A stretch of DNA of 64,000 nt from Eutrigla gurnardus (taxonomy: Eukaryota; Chordata; Actinopteri; Perciformes; Triglidae): assembly GCA_963514095.1 (NCBI GenBank), contig OY741266.1:4523995-4587994 (forward strand), in the 5' to 3' direction. Of the stretch, positions 59,692 through 62,242 are shown one piece after another. A program made the position numbers and the translations under genes. The notes below the pieces were generated by a model. The model made no database searches and was not told the DNA's origin. It was given only the letters and a program-made list of their open reading frames with translations. Every line of letters starts with the position of its first letter. Positions within the stretch are counted from its first letter, which is position 1.

Positions 59692-60449
59692 CTGTATATA
59701 TATCATGTACATAAAGGTGCTTGAAATATTAGTAATATATAGGGCTGCAACTAACAATTATTTGAATTATTAAAGATGTATGGATTATTTTCAAGAATAA
59801 TCAATTGGTCGTTGGTCTATAAAACATCAGAAAACTGTAAAAATCACCACATCCGACAGTCATCAACTGTGTTTACAGTCTAAAACAACAAAATATAATA
59901 TTTACTATCATGTAACACCAAGACCAAACGGAAGTATGAGTATAAACTTCTGTGGTATGAACAACAAGGTCGCTGCCATATTAATGCTGAGACTACGTTA
60001 TTTTAAGTGTTTACGGAGAAGGTACGGTGTTAGCATTTTACTAAACACGTTGTTACTTCCTTTATTGTAATTAAATCACAACAAAGTTGTTTGATTTGGG
60101 TTCATACTGCTGTATTAAAGCAGGCGATATCGGTCTTGCTATTCATAGTGAATACAGCTAGTAGCAGAACAACAACTTATTTGTGGGACGAGTTTCCAGA
60201 TGAAAATAAATTCTATGAAGAAAATGAAAAAACTCTCAGGCACATGGACCCTGCCACGGTGGCGTCACCATGAAGGGGCGTGGTCTGACCTGTCCATCAG
60301 AGTCGAAGGCCAAACATGCCACTCCGTGTGTGTGGACGTCCCTCAGGATGGACACAGTCTGCATGGCGTAGGTGTCCCAGATACAGATGAACGGGTCCTT
60401 CCCCACCTGACCCGTTGCCACCTGTATCTTATCTGGATGAATTGCCAGA
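16126..60449 (-). CDS. eml6: EMAP-like 6 (EML6) gene, exons 2-41; 5' end outside window
   Basis: Forty exons on the minus strand join in frame (5,650 coding bases, about 1,882 residues) with GT-AG introns throughout. The product is a large cytoplasmic WD40 protein of the EMAP/EML family, which binds tubulin or microtubules through HELP-WD units (family knowledge). Three EMAP repeats are visible; HELP cores of repeats 2 and 3 read HGYRGFDCRNNLFY and FGYRGFDCRNNLHYLND. Acidic linkers such as DSDVSDVPELDSDIEQE separate the repeats. As I recall EML6 is about 1,958 residues and EML5 is its close paralogue. EML6-type signatures include VDANY, RPTKEGGAVKLWDQEMKRC and YDSDVAREK, so EML6 is preferred, although a few blocks (LFVWKC at the C-terminus, KQTLSILRC) look EML5-like. 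The start codon, the first ~65 residues and the promoter lie beyond 64000. No frameshift or internal stop was seen, so the gene looks intact. Confidence 0.9.
16475..16755. repeat. degenerate ~30-bp tandem repeat in last eml6 intron
   Basis: Units resemble AAGTCACAATACCATAT followed by CA(T/G)GATA; about nine diverged copies. The rest of this intron (16756-17613) shows nothing gene-like. Confidence 0.75.
17614..17714 (-). CDS. eml6: eml6 exon 40
   Basis: The exon encodes AKHKRYFGHSAHVTNIRFSC then DDKFVVSAGGSDC, and ends with two bases (AG) of a Ser codon at donor gtgaga. Family members end a few residues later, so a tiny terminal coding exon is expected. Confidence 0.93.
17821..17974 (-). CDS. 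eml6: eml6 exon 39
   Basis: The exon encodes ILGDEVLGVWPRNTEKADVN, CACVSHTGLNLVTGDDFGLI and KLFDFPCSDKF, and ends in phase 0 at donor gtaagt. Confidence 0.93.
18411..18504 (+). mobile_element. SINE body split by a later SINE insertion (left half)
   Basis: The text CCCTTTGCTGTGCGTCGCCC and CTCTCATGCTGTCC matches the family of the 54268 SINE. Its tail resumes at 21167-21215 (AATAAAGGGAAAGG). The break carries a 16-bp duplication (18489-18504 and 21167-21182). Confidence 0.75.
18505..21166 (-). mobile_element. ATGG-tail SINE expanded internally to 2.66 kb
   Basis: The ends are ordinary SINE sequence (CCATCCATCG at left, CACACCTACGGGCAATTTAG at right), bounded by the 16-bp duplication CACTCTCATGCTGTCC. 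Between 18596 and 21125 a 40/41-bp segment that occurs once in normal copies is repeated about 62 times. It lies in the intron between eml6 exons 38 and 39. Confidence 0.9.
18596..21125. repeat. 40/41-bp minisatellite, about 62 units
   Basis: Unit: GGTAACCAGTCTATCACAGG then GCTGACATGTAGAGACAGAC. Variants differ at CACAGGGCTGACAT, CAGAGGGCCGACAT, CACAGGGAGACAT and GCTAACC. The variants alternate in higher-order blocks rather than at random. There are no spacers between units. Confidence 0.97.
21362..21465 (-). CDS. eml6: eml6 exon 38
   Basis: The exon encodes VSTSTYTKEVHEVPSGKIVT and EQSVCERITWATWT, ending with two bases of a Ser codon. The 3.4-kb intron to exon 39 holds the large SINE-embedded minisatellite. 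Confidence 0.92.
21663..21825 (-). CDS. eml6: eml6 exon 37
   Basis: The exon encodes FSPDNRFLAVGSVESAVDFY, DLSLGPSLNRIGYCKDIPGS and VIQIDFSADSKHIQ. It ends in phase 0 at donor gttaaa, one of the weaker donors of the gene. Confidence 0.93.
21914..22086 (-). CDS. eml6: eml6 exon 36
   Basis: The exon encodes KLLNKVSLGHPAKCTSYSPN, GEMVSIGMENGEFIVLLVNS and LTVWGKKRDRSVAIQDI. It ends with two bases of an Arg codon; 82-nt intron to exon 35. Confidence 0.93.
22169..22357 (-). CDS. eml6: eml6 exon 35
   Basis: This exon has 63 codons, phase 0 at both ends. It encodes GKILVGTKDGEIIEVGEKNA, INGHTQGGIWGLAAHPFKDV and SASDDGTIRIWDLADK. Confidence 0.94.
22585..22646 (+). mobile_element. L2-type LINE 3' end
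   Basis: CCTGTAAAGCACGTTGAATG followed by ATATATAAATAAACTTGCC is the characteristic 3' terminus of teleost L2-like elements. Nothing gene-like in 22647-23225. Confidence 0.65.
23226..23340 (-). CDS. eml6: eml6 exon 34
   Basis: The exon encodes TKEGGAVKLWDQEMKRCRAF, QLETGQPVENVRSVCRGK. The RPTKEGG join with exon 33 favours EML6 over EML5 (RPSKEGG as I recall). It ends in phase 0. Confidence 0.94.
23469..24032. repeat. dispersed repeat, inverted relative to 30695-31085
   Basis: Both flanks of the SINE at 23565-23945 (AAATAAGGTCATCTAGACAT, GGTTTCTCCACATAGTCTGG) are reverse complements of sequence at 30700-31085. A decayed DNA transposon is likely. Confidence 0.7.
23565..23945 (-). mobile_element. 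full-length tRNA-derived SINE, ATGG tail
   Basis: On the minus strand it has a tRNA-like head with A box TGGTGTAGTGGGTAGCAC, B box GGGTTCGATCACC, a body with GCATGTTCTCCCCGTGTAAG and a tail of ATGG repeats. Target duplication CCAAATAAGGTCATC at 23550-23564 and 23946-23960. The body resembles the 3' region of RTE/Rex3-type LINEs, whose GATG-type tails I recall, so those may mobilise it (inference). Confidence 0.88.
24056..24213 (-). CDS. eml6: eml6 exon 33
   Basis: The exon encodes NNLTFTGAINGDVYVWREHF, VVAKAHSGPVFTMYTTLRDG and LIVTGGKERP. It is 80 nt from exon 32. An old dispersed repeat ends only about 24 nt beyond its donor gtgagt. Confidence 0.94.
24294..24502 (-). CDS. eml6: eml6 exon 32
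   Basis: The exon encodes GSHAERIFVVEFRPDSDTQF, VSVGIKHIKFWTLVGGSLVY and KKGVIGSVEDGRMQTMLSVA, ending FGA in phase 0 at donor gtaaga. Confidence 0.94.
25300..25473 (-). CDS. eml6: eml6 exon 31
   Basis: The exon encodes LAPSIHVWDAMTKQTLSILR, GYVNFSATGKLLLSVGVEPE and HTITVWRWQE. The acceptor side runs directly into a degenerate AGGAACC-type array. It ends with one base of a Gly codon. Confidence 0.93.
25491..25715. repeat. degenerate AGGAACC/CCTAAG array beside eml6 exon 31
   Basis: Short diverged units (AGGAACCATGG, AGGAACTGTGG, AGGACCTAAG) begin about 15 nt from the exon 31 acceptor and reappear at 28035-28520 beyond inserted elements. Confidence 0.6.
26118..26455. repeat. degenerate tandem repeat (GCGTTAGCTTTAAAATAGC)
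   Basis: About nine diverged units of 30-40 bp with GTTAGCTTTAAAATAGCTTC and ATCAGGGG. Intronic, non-coding. Confidence 0.75.
26460..27020. mobile_element. TTAA-flanked DNA element (piggyBac-like MITE)
   Basis: AGGAGTCATCACCTGG at 26460-26475 is the exact inverse of the right end (27005-27020). TTAA flanks both sides (26456-26459 and 27021-27024). A TTAA duplication suits piggyBac or Kolobok. No transposase ORF, so it is non-autonomous. Confidence 0.8.
27314..28034. mobile_element. possible MITE (GGCCCCTCATTTATCAA ends)
   Basis: The left end GGCCCCTCATTTATCAACA and right end TTGAAAAAATGAGGTCCC are imperfect inverted repeats, and the interior has TTGATAAATAC-type text. No target duplication was found, so the limits are uncertain. 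Confidence 0.4.
28035..28520. repeat. degenerate AAGGAACC array, continuation
   Basis: Recurrent words CAAGGAACC, AGGAACTG and CCAAGGA resemble 25491-25715. The array seems to have been split by the elements at 26118-28034. Confidence 0.55.
28521..30690. other. intron, no gene seen
   Basis: AT-rich intronic DNA of eml6. No protein-like ORF or clear element was recognised. Confidence 0.5.
30700..30945. repeat. three tandem ~81-bp units
   Basis: Copies start at 30700, 30780 and 30861 with TCTGTGGTCCCCAGAGGTCT and end in CTATGTGGAG(G/A)AACCAGA. They form the end of the dispersed repeat shared with 23969-24032. Confidence 0.85.
31630..31647 (-). CDS. eml6: candidate 18-nt microexon of eml6
   Basis: Acceptor tcattgtgtag and donor gtgagt bound 18 nt that keep the same 1/1 phase and add six residues, EANEVS. 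A 78-nt gap, a normal minimum teleost intron size, separates it from the 21-nt candidate. Using an AG two bases further in would create a TGA stop, so only one acceptor choice is open. Weaker than its neighbour because no paralogue insert is known to me for it. Confidence 0.45.
31726..31746 (-). CDS. eml6: candidate 21-nt microexon of eml6 (between exons 30 and 31)
   Basis: The acceptor catcaccag and a strong donor gtaagt bound 21 nt whose phase (1/1) fits exactly between exons 30 and 31. It inserts seven residues reading GDITDLP. As I recall EML5 has a comparable insert, DSADMSA, at the same point before APSIHIW, while EML6 lacks it. Without the microexon, exons 30 and 31 still join in frame, so it is probably alternative. 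Inferred from splice signals, phase and the paralogue; no transcript evidence is available here. Confidence 0.6.
31747..33200. other. intron 30 sequence with hairpin at 32422-32464
   Basis: No gene recognised. A perfect 19-bp inverted repeat (32422-32440 and 32446-32464) with a 5-nt loop is present, each arm itself containing two TTTGGCAC words. Confidence 0.6.
32422..32464. repeat. perfect 19-bp hairpin, TTTGGCAC words
   Basis: ATTTGGCACACTTTGGCAC is followed by CAAAT and then its exact reverse complement. TTGGCAC/GTGCCAA half-sites resemble NF1-type sites (established motif TTGGC(N5)GCCAA), and TTGGCACCAAATGTGCCAA spans the centre. A function is not shown. Confidence 0.8.
33206..34030. repeat. 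39-bp minisatellite, about 21 units
   Basis: Unit: TCTCTGTAATAGTTTTGTGT then CTCGGTGTGGTTGTTTGTG. A CTC/CGC alternation (TCTCTG versus TCGCTG) marks two unit types in partial alternation at the left end. Because 39 is divisible by 3 it leaves two long open plus-strand frames that are artefacts. It ends about 30 nt from the eml6 exon 30 donor. Confidence 0.96.
34060..34158 (-). CDS. eml6: eml6 exon 30
   Basis: The exon encodes TQSFYLEHTDDILCLTVNQH then PKYQNIIATGQI, and ends with one base of a Gly codon. It lies 91 nt from exon 29. About 30 nt beyond its donor gtgagt a 39-bp minisatellite begins. Confidence 0.93.
34250..34379 (-). CDS. eml6: eml6 exon 29: HELP motif of EMAP repeat 3
   Basis: The exon encodes ELALEHVFGYRGFDCRNNLH, YLNDGADIIFHTAAAVVIQN and LST. 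This is the HELP core of repeat 3. It ends with one base of the next codon. Confidence 0.94.
34450..34528 (-). CDS. eml6: eml6 exon 28: basic linker
   Basis: The exon encodes PPVSRAAPLPDKLLRNNVTK then KKKVVE, a Pro-rich then Lys-rich approach to the third HELP motif. It ends in phase 0. Confidence 0.91.
34579..34622. repeat. (GT)n microsatellite beside eml6 exon 27
   Basis: About 22 GT units ending within 10 nt of the exon 27 donor. On the transcript strand it is (AC)n just downstream of the splice site. Confidence 0.95.
34631..34757 (-). CDS. eml6: eml6 exon 27: linker between repeats 2 and 3
   Basis: The exon encodes YDSDVAREKVVDYVTKIYSA, SIRNMTGTRPHLQHKELPVE and ER. The first block is an EML6-type signature. 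The donor gtgatc abuts a (GT)n tract on the plus strand within about 8 nt. Confidence 0.92.
34758..35463. other. intron, no gene seen
   Basis: Nothing recognised. Mixed-composition intronic DNA of eml6. Confidence 0.4.
35464..35890 (+). mobile_element. LTR-like segment beginning TGTCACGG
   Basis: It starts TGTCACGGTTCTGCCGGGAC and is C-rich (CTCATCAGCTCCAGCCTACT), like teleost gypsy LTRs. No matching TGACA end or target duplication was found, so the limits are a guess. Confidence 0.35.
36176..36471 (+). mobile_element. tRNA-derived SINE, ATGG tail, plus strand
   Basis: A box TGGCGTAGTGGGTAGCAC and B box GGTTCGATTCCC are clear RNA polymerase III promoter motifs. The tail ends GCGGTAGACAATGGATGGAT. 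Target duplication GATGTTTGGGTTAGGG at 36160-36175 and 36472-36487. It is inserted in the last codons of the minus-strand ORF to its right. Confidence 0.9.
36480..37123 (-). pseudogene. uncharacterised intronic ORF with TM segment and 22-residue repeats
   Basis: Two minus-strand frames abut: one from a Met at 37123 (contains DSWEQWRVVCLAILSVEDIE) and a second, from about 36920, with LLIGLGTALVYRKILKTVS then repeats of ALTVVMNRNMDNILDRVSN. They are offset by a single base in a T5 run near 36917-36921. The hydrophobic LLIGLGTALVY suggests a membrane segment, followed by an amphipathic coiled-coil-like region. The SINE at 36176-36471 interrupts the reading frame near its stop. Not recognised; it may be an old retroelement gene, a captured gene or chance. 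Confidence 0.35.
36590..36780 (-). repeat. 66-bp tandem repeat, three units, coding frame kept
   Basis: Three near-identical 66-bp units (GTCCATGTTACGGTTCATTA and so on) preserve the frame of the unknown ORF and give a 22-residue repeat. Confidence 0.85.
37124..37889. other. intron, no further gene seen
   Basis: A pyrimidine-rich stretch on the minus strand (37195-37235) lies upstream of the unknown ORF. Otherwise nothing is recognised. Confidence 0.4.
37890..38091 (-). CDS. eml6: eml6 exon 26: end of repeat 2 and acidic linker
   Basis: The exon encodes GQFAKFKKYVGHSTNVTNVR, LSVGGADTALMIWTREPAG and the acidic linker VDSEESDDDTEEDGG. It closes EMAP repeat 2. Confidence 0.93.
38185..38352 (-). 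CDS. eml6: eml6 exon 25, with shortened loop
   Basis: This exon has 56 codons, phase 0 at both ends. It encodes FEKLDWASWTSVLGPTCEGI, WPPLSFVNAASLTKDCKLLA and TGDDFGFLKLFNFPSR. The loop between GIWP and VNAASL is about three residues shorter than in EML6 as I recall it and in the matching exons of repeats 1 and 3 here. Confidence 0.92.
38427..38515 (-). CDS. eml6: eml6 exon 24
   Basis: The exon encodes [20 protein letters not shown] then RKQNISVAE, and ends in phase 0. [10 protein letters not shown] is strongly conserved in EML5 and EML6. Confidence 0.92.
38516..39192. other. eml6 intron 23, no element seen
   Basis: Unique-looking intronic DNA. Confidence 0.4.
39193..39324 (-). CDS. eml6: eml6 exon 23
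   Basis: The exon encodes DAGKYLAVASHDSFVDIYNV and SKRVGICKGAGSYITHIDWD. A 79-nt intron separates it from exon 22. It ends with one base of a Gly codon. Confidence 0.92.
39404..39556 (-). CDS. eml6: eml6 exon 22
   Basis: The exon encodes GGRCCAFSPDGKALAVGLND, GSFLVVNADTLEDMVTFHHR and ELISDIRFSQ. The acceptor gtatatcag is fused to a 22-bp minisatellite running to 40500. Confidence 0.93.
39557..40500. repeat. 22-bp minisatellite fused to eml6 exon 22 acceptor
   Basis: Unit ACACACAGGTTATATACAGGTA with a longer variant AAAACAGAGGTGATATACACATATC recurring every four to six units. About 42 units. It begins at the intron base next to the exon, and the acceptor tract itself (GTATATCAG on the transcript) resembles a unit. 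Confidence 0.95.
40501..41736. other. intron; (CA)n at 41402-41497
   Basis: A 95-bp CA tract is present. The surrounding C-rich text (40810-41200) and AATAAACCC near 41553 suggest decayed LTR sequence, but no limits could be set. Confidence 0.45.
41737..42356 (+). mobile_element. gypsy-type retroelement 3' internal region
   Basis: A Pro-rich frame with tandem PTEVRPSPVPTGV-like units runs to PPEQPRPPGCPPAGPPEP and ends GLLGHLGSIP then stop. A purine tract and TGTCACGACTGTGGG follow at once, as at the 3' end of teleost gypsy polyproteins before the LTR. Degraded, no enzymatic domains present. Confidence 0.5.
42357..42834 (+). mobile_element. LTR fragment interrupted by a SINE
   Basis: The LTR-like text starts TGTCACGACTGTGGGTATTG, is interrupted by a SINE (42495-42716) and resumes TTCTCGTTCTCCCCAATCAC. 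Its end is lost in the minisatellite at 42836. Confidence 0.5.
42495..42716 (+). mobile_element. tRNA-derived SINE with LINE-type tail
   Basis: A box TAGCTCAGGAGGTAGAGC; B box GGTTCGATCCCC, present twice in tandem. The tail CTGTAAAGCGCTTTGGAG plus CGCTATATAAATG matches L2-like LINE 3' ends, the usual SINE/LINE partnership. Confidence 0.85.
42836..43345. repeat. ~18-bp minisatellite beside eml6 exon 21 donor
   Basis: Units such as CAGGTAACACACTTATGT, TACACACCCAGGTCACAC and TTACACACTCAGGTAACA. A ~190-bp block (42850 region) is itself repeated near 43040, so there is higher-order structure. Confidence 0.93.
43356..43497 (-). CDS. eml6: eml6 exon 21
   Basis: The exon encodes GHMEGEVWGLAAHPLLPVGA, TVSDDKTLRIWELSANHRM and AVRKLKK. 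The donor gtgagc is followed within about 15 nt by an 18-bp-class minisatellite (42836-43340). Confidence 0.93.
43498..44195. other. eml6 intron 20, no element seen
   Basis: AT-rich intronic DNA. Confidence 0.4.
44196..44323 (-). CDS. eml6: eml6 exon 20
   Basis: The exon encodes GLLLEDNPSIRAITLGHGHI and LLGTKNGEILEIDKSGPMM ending in LLVQ. Phase 0 at the 3' end, donor gtcaga. Confidence 0.92.
44395..44757 (-). mobile_element. tRNA-derived SINE, ATGG tail, near full length
   Basis: Same family as 23565-23945: CCATCCATCCATCG tail at left and GCTGTGAGGCAACAGTGCTA near the head at right. No clean target duplication, so one end may be eroded. Confidence 0.85.
44790..46790 (-). mobile_element. degraded LINE (L2-type), reverse transcriptase domain
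   Basis: Minus-strand frames read SLGIILDSTLSFKAHINNVT, LITSCLDYCNSLLFGLP, LQLVQNAATRIISRS and HITPALQQRHWLPIK; upstream pieces include SSGVPQGSVLGPLLFIIYLL and a YADDTQLY-type catalytic box. Several frameshifts and stops. It lies in eml6 intron 19. Confidence 0.85.
46980..47091 (-). CDS. eml6: eml6 exon 19
   Basis: The exon encodes GFVTGGKDGIVELWDDMFER and CLKTYAIKRAALSPSSK, almost the EML6 text I recall. It ends with one base of a Gly codon; the donor gtctcg is rather weak. Confidence 0.92.
47168..47630. repeat. 24-bp minisatellite, about 19 units, 75 bp from eml6 exon 19
   Basis: Unit CTCACCTGGTAGCTCTCCTG plus CTAG. Since 24 is a multiple of 3 both strands stay open over hundreds of bases (GELAGELPGELVGEL on the minus strand), which is an artefact. 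Confidence 0.95.
47631..48019. other. eml6 intron 18, left part: no element seen
   Basis: AT-rich intronic DNA. A (GTAT)n tract lies beyond exon 18 at 48261-48284. Confidence 0.4.
48020..48222 (-). CDS. eml6: eml6 exon 18
   Basis: The exon encodes GGLTFKRGIFGNLGKQETMM, DLVFSGASNGDVYIWRDTTL and KAHDGPVFTMCSLDK. It ends in phase 0 at donor gtagca. Confidence 0.93.
48793..48893 (-). CDS. eml6: eml6 exon 17
   Basis: The exon encodes GHKDKTFVVKSNPFRMDKLV and VGMKHIKFWQHS. It starts with the third base of the shared Arg codon and ends with one base of a Gly codon. Confidence 0.92.
49385..49712. repeat. CAGGTGTAC/CAGGTGTTC 9-10-bp array at eml6 exon 16 donor
   Basis: About 33 short units, CAGGTGTACAGGTGTTCAGG. 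The last unit runs into the donor (AG/GTACCCC on the transcript strand). Confidence 0.93.
49713..49806 (-). CDS. eml6: eml6 exon 16, flanked on both sides by tandem repeats
   Basis: The exon encodes ADGKSLVSVGIDEFHSIVIW and DWKKGERLAKAR. The acceptor side touches an AGAGACA-rich array (49807-50200). The donor side touches a CAGGTGTAC-type minisatellite (49385-49712). Confidence 0.92.
49807..50200. repeat. AGAGACA-rich degenerate array at eml6 exon 16 acceptor
   Basis: Purine-rich units (GAGACAGAGAGACAAGA) give a long pyrimidine tract on the transcript strand immediately 5' of exon 16. Confidence 0.8.
50429..50838 (-). mobile_element. ATGG-tail SINE with second, smaller expansion of the same minisatellite
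   Basis: SINE sequence at both ends (CCATCCATCCATTATCAACC; CACCACTACACCACCGTGC). Between 50527 and 50812 the 40/41-bp unit GGTAACCAGTCTATCACAGG occurs seven times. It lies in eml6 intron 15. Confidence 0.9.
51069..51174 (-). CDS. eml6: eml6 exon 15
   Basis: The exon encodes VGRDPAVHVWDIQTLKCLSL and KGHHSRGVCALEFT. It starts in phase 0 and ends with one base of the next codon. A 78-nt intron (51175-51252) separates it from exon 14. Confidence 0.92.
51253..51439 (-). CDS. eml6: eml6 exon 14: HELP motif of EMAP repeat 2
   Basis: The exon encodes YRGFDCRNNLFYSQTGEVVY, VVYNRQQHSQRFYLGHDDDI and LTVHPLKDYVASAQ. This is the complete HELP core leading into the first WD blade of repeat 2. It ends in phase 0. 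Confidence 0.94.
51440..52728. other. eml6 intron 13, no element identified
   Basis: AT-rich. No protein-like ORF. Confidence 0.4.
52729..52829 (-). CDS. eml6: eml6 exon 13: start of EMAP repeat 2
   Basis: The exon encodes VYKEDLPQLRKKLIGSLKRQ and EEGLRLQFVHG. The basic stretch resembles the HELP approach sequence of EML6. It ends with two bases of a Gly codon before donor gtaaaa. Confidence 0.91.
52906..53012 (-). CDS. eml6: eml6 exon 12: acidic linker between repeats 1 and 2
   Basis: The frame requires acceptor ttcag followed by AGGGTTAC (right end 53012); using the AG two bases later would break the frame. It encodes YADSNSGESDSDVSDVPELD then SDIEQEAQTSYERQ, a strongly acidic linker conserved in EML5 and EML6. 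Confidence 0.92.
53843..53975. repeat. dispersed repeat, copy 3
   Basis: Third copy of the family at 5293-5510 and 14687-14814. It ends about 75 bp from eml6 exon 11. The rest of this intron (53013-53842) shows nothing recognisable. Confidence 0.7.
54051..54218 (-). CDS. eml6: eml6 exon 11: end of EMAP repeat 1
   Basis: The exon encodes AKFKKYIGHSAHVTNVRWSN, TGGADHAVFQWRFLPEG and a short variable tail ending LLQ. This is the last blade of EMAP repeat 1. It ends with one base of the next codon; donor gtaaca. Confidence 0.92.
54268..54449 (+). mobile_element. intact tRNA-derived SINE, AATAAAGGC tail
   Basis: A box ATAGCTTAGTTGGTAGAG, B box GGTTCGAATCC, body TCTGCATGTCATCCCCCTCT, tail ATCTGAATAAAGGCAAAAAA. 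Target duplication AAACAGAGGAGT at 54256-54267 and 54450-54461. Confidence 0.9.
54715..54924 (-). CDS. eml6: eml6 exon 10, with tandem NAGNAG acceptor
   Basis: The exon encodes KGIHWMTWTGVIGPEVNGIW, VNSVDANYSSAVLVTGDDLG and LVKLFRFPCLKK. VDANY is EML6-like, whereas I recall VDGNY in EML5. The acceptor reads ttgcagcag, so splicing can begin at 54924 (adds an Ala) or at 54921 (one residue shorter). Both keep the frame. Confidence 0.92.
54985..55430 (+). mobile_element. L2-type LINE 3' fragment
   Basis: The translation contains LAPLYLAKL, HTPARALKSADLMLLDVPRT and RLKTRGDPAFVVLHRGSGMA, the very C-terminus of L2-like ORF2. A 3'UTR follows and ends GTGCTATATATAAT and an AT/TTGAG simple repeat. Located in eml6 intron 9. 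Confidence 0.75.
55614..55870 (-). CDS. eml6: eml6 exon 9 (longest exon)
   Basis: At 257 nt this is the longest exon. It encodes MTEVVHIKDRKEVIHELKFS, VGSNDGVVDVYAVAQRYKKM, SFITHLDWSVDSRFL and NDGAGERLFYRMP. The text matches EML6 closely. It ends with one base of the next codon before donor gtacct. Confidence 0.94.
56080..56217 (-). CDS. eml6: eml6 exon 8
   Basis: This exon begins with the third base of the Arg codon and ends with two bases of another. It encodes LWSLPDHTLLARCNMEESVR, GSQLALGMKDGSFTVLRV. Only 85 nt of intron separate it from exon 7. Confidence 0.92.
56303..56504 (-). CDS. eml6: eml6 exon 7
   Basis: The exon completes the Gly codon and ends with two bases (AG) of an Arg codon. 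It encodes LSIRSVCWKADRILAGTQDS, GHSEGELWALDLHPKQP and TGSDDRSVR. The acceptor cttgtttcag is immediately preceded by about 20 units of a 22-bp minisatellite, each unit carrying an acceptor-like tract. Confidence 0.93.
56505..56950. repeat. 22-bp minisatellite fused to eml6 exon 7 acceptor
   Basis: About 20 units of CTGACTGAAACAGGAAATACAC. On the transcript strand each unit carries TTTCCTGTTTCAG, nearly the same as the true acceptor TTTCTTGTTTCAG. Confidence 0.95.
57297..57432 (-). CDS. eml6: eml6 exon 6
   Basis: The exon starts in phase 0 and ends with one base of a Gly codon. It encodes AGIFSMHACEEGFATGGRDG and IRLWDVDFKPITKIDLRE, a WD blade of repeat 1. Donor gtcaga, acceptor gttgttcag. 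Confidence 0.92.
57433..58522. other. eml6 intron 5, (AT)n near 58484-58520
   Basis: AT-rich DNA with no gene. The AT tract lies against the exon 5 donor. Confidence 0.5.
58523..58708 (-). CDS. eml6: eml6 exon 5
   Basis: This exon has 62 codons, phase 0 at both ends. It encodes FWTLCGNALTPKRGIFGKTG, a dispensable loop, then LTYSGALNGDVYVWKG. The donor gtatat lies directly against an AT-rich simple repeat (58484-58522), unusual sequence for a donor flank. Confidence 0.92.
59115..59183 (-). CDS. eml6: eml6 exon 4
   Basis: A short exon of 23 codons, phase 0 at both ends (acceptor ccctgcag, donor gtgagt). It encodes IFDVAWDPFQSSRLVSCGVK plus HIK, the conserved VKHIKFW blade of repeat 1, which is completed by FW at the start of exon 5. 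Confidence 0.92.
59315..59413 (-). CDS. eml6: eml6 exon 3
   Basis: This exon has 33 codons and is phase 0 at both ends (acceptor ttcgtag, donor gtatga). It encodes SVGLDAKNTLCVWDWRRG and ATATGHSDR, a WD blade of EMAP repeat 1. Confidence 0.92.
59610..59704. repeat. (AT)n microsatellite
   Basis: About 90 bp of AT dinucleotides in eml6 intron 2. The rest of 59414-60289 holds no recognised feature. Confidence 0.95.
60290..60449 (-). CDS. eml6: eml6 exon 2: EMAP repeat 1, first WD blades
   Basis: The exon opens with the last base of a split codon (Ser in relatives) after acceptor ctctctcag and ends in phase 0 at ...FDSDGQ before a gt donor. It encodes LAIHPDK, ATGQVGKDPFICIWDTY and VSILRDVHTHGVACLAF, typical WD-blade text. 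The preceding exon, with the initiator Met and the first HELP motif, was not found between 60450 and 64000. Confidence 0.93.
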
Positions 60450-60964
60450 CTGAGAGAGAGACAGTCAGGGAGAGGGACAGACAGGCAAGGAAAGAGAGAC
60501 ATATCAGTGTTAAGTCCGGTGTACATGGTGAAGAGTTCATTACAAACATCATGATGAACAAACTGCAAAATCAAAGATTCATTTTCACTCATTTACAACC
60601 TTCGCACACCGAGTCCGTTTTGTTTGCACGCCTTTTTTTCATCCGTTCAATGAGAACACAGTTAAACACAGAAACCTTGCACGCTGAGTCCGATGCTTTT
60701 TTAATACATACTGTGAAAATTCACAAAACGCAAATCAAATCAATCATGTACCCACCACACATAAATGCAAATGTAATGTTGTGATATCTTGTTGTTGTTG
60801 CTGATGATGATGTTGTTGTCGTACAGTGAATATGTTCGGTCCTGTAATTGTGTTTTTATTAACAGTTTAATTTTCTCAACAGAGATGGTATTCCGTTTCC
60901 TGCCCAGGGACTACAGATGTAAATTAGCTCATAGTTAACTCTGGTACTCACTTCTTCAATAAAG

Positions 60965-61377
60965 AATAGAGCTGTGCAAAAGAATATGCAACAACATTGT
61001 CATCCATACATTGCGGATGTCTCTGAGAAACTTCGGAGGATATTCAACCAACACCACATCCCTGTGCACTTCAAGCCTAGCATCACTCTGGGATAAAGCT
61101 TGTCCATCCCAAGGACAGAATACCCAGAAACAATCTGGTTAATGTGGTGATGCAGTCCCAAGCAGTGAGGAATGAGCAGACCCGTACATTGGAGTAACTA
61201 AACGCGAATGGAACAACACAGGAGAGCCAGTTCCTCCATTCAGGTCTCAGCAGTCCATCTACATCTGAAGGACAAGGGACACCAATGTTCACAGTGTGGC
61301 CAAGGAAGACGATGATGTCTGAGAGGGGTTAAAGAAGCCATTTTTAGTCAAACTGGAAGGACCATCTGGGTCATTCC
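60965..61377 (+). mobile_element. Penelope-like element ORF fragment (5' of insertion)
   Basis: Broken plus-strand frames read SEKLRRIFNQHHIPVHFKPS, YIGVTKRE and GVKEAIF, then LEGPS at the break. This fits the C-terminal GIY-YIG-type part of Penelope-like retroelements (conserved YIG). Many stops, so it is dead. The reading continues at 63261. Confidence 0.65.
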
Positions 61378-62242
61378 GTGTCATTTCATCAAATTTCTGA
61401 AAATCTTCCCACCTGACCATCTCAGAATGTCCTGAAAAAATTCAAGTACAAAGACACACTTGTTAATAGGACAAATCCAAAATATTAGGTCTCTACTGTC
61501 AATAGTTTTCTCATGAAACATCATTGAATGAAGGGTAGTTTAGACGGTTTTTGGCATCATACTCTGAAAAGCCATTTTTAAACAGTAATATCTGGAAAAC
61601 TATCTCACCTGTGGCCTTCAAAATCTTTACAGAGTATATCTGTTACTAATAGCCTCCAGACATGGAATATCAGGGGTGTAGCTCAATGATAACCTAGTAT
61701 GGTAGGTACTTAAAATGTGGCTTGTTGAAATAAAGTAGTACATTTGAAGAGTGGCTGAGCTCCCATTTTTGCAGATAAAAGACTTCTATCACTTCTGCCT
61801 CTATCTCTGGTGTTAGCTTAAACATTCTACAAAATATGGTCTCTCTTAGATTATTGGTTTCACAGATATTAAGGCTCAAATATGGAAGTAAACACATCTT
61901 TGCCCAACTTCAGAGTCATATTCCAAAAAACTGACAACACGTATCAGGTCCAAACTTACTTTTTTTGAAAGATCATATTCTTGTTAAAATCATATTAAAA
62001 AATTGGGAGGGTGTTTTGCCTCAATTTGTCGCAGTGATTTTTTTAAATCCTGATATTGGTGGGGTTTTTGTGGCCGTTTTTGGTACTGCATGTCCTAATA
62101 TTCTACTAGTAAACATCACAGCAGGGCAATTCAATTGTGTTTTTTACCATTTACCAAAGACTTACATGTGACTAAATGCTGATAAATTTAGCCTTACCCC
62201 TTCATTCAATGATGTTTCATGAGAAAACGATTGACAGTAGAG

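Noticed and set aside
16126..60449. Assignment to EML5 instead of EML6
   Set aside because: Several blocks (VDANY, RPTKEGG, MKRCRAFQ, YDSDVAREK) favour EML6 as remembered; some blocks are EML5-like, so a phylogeny is the deciding test.
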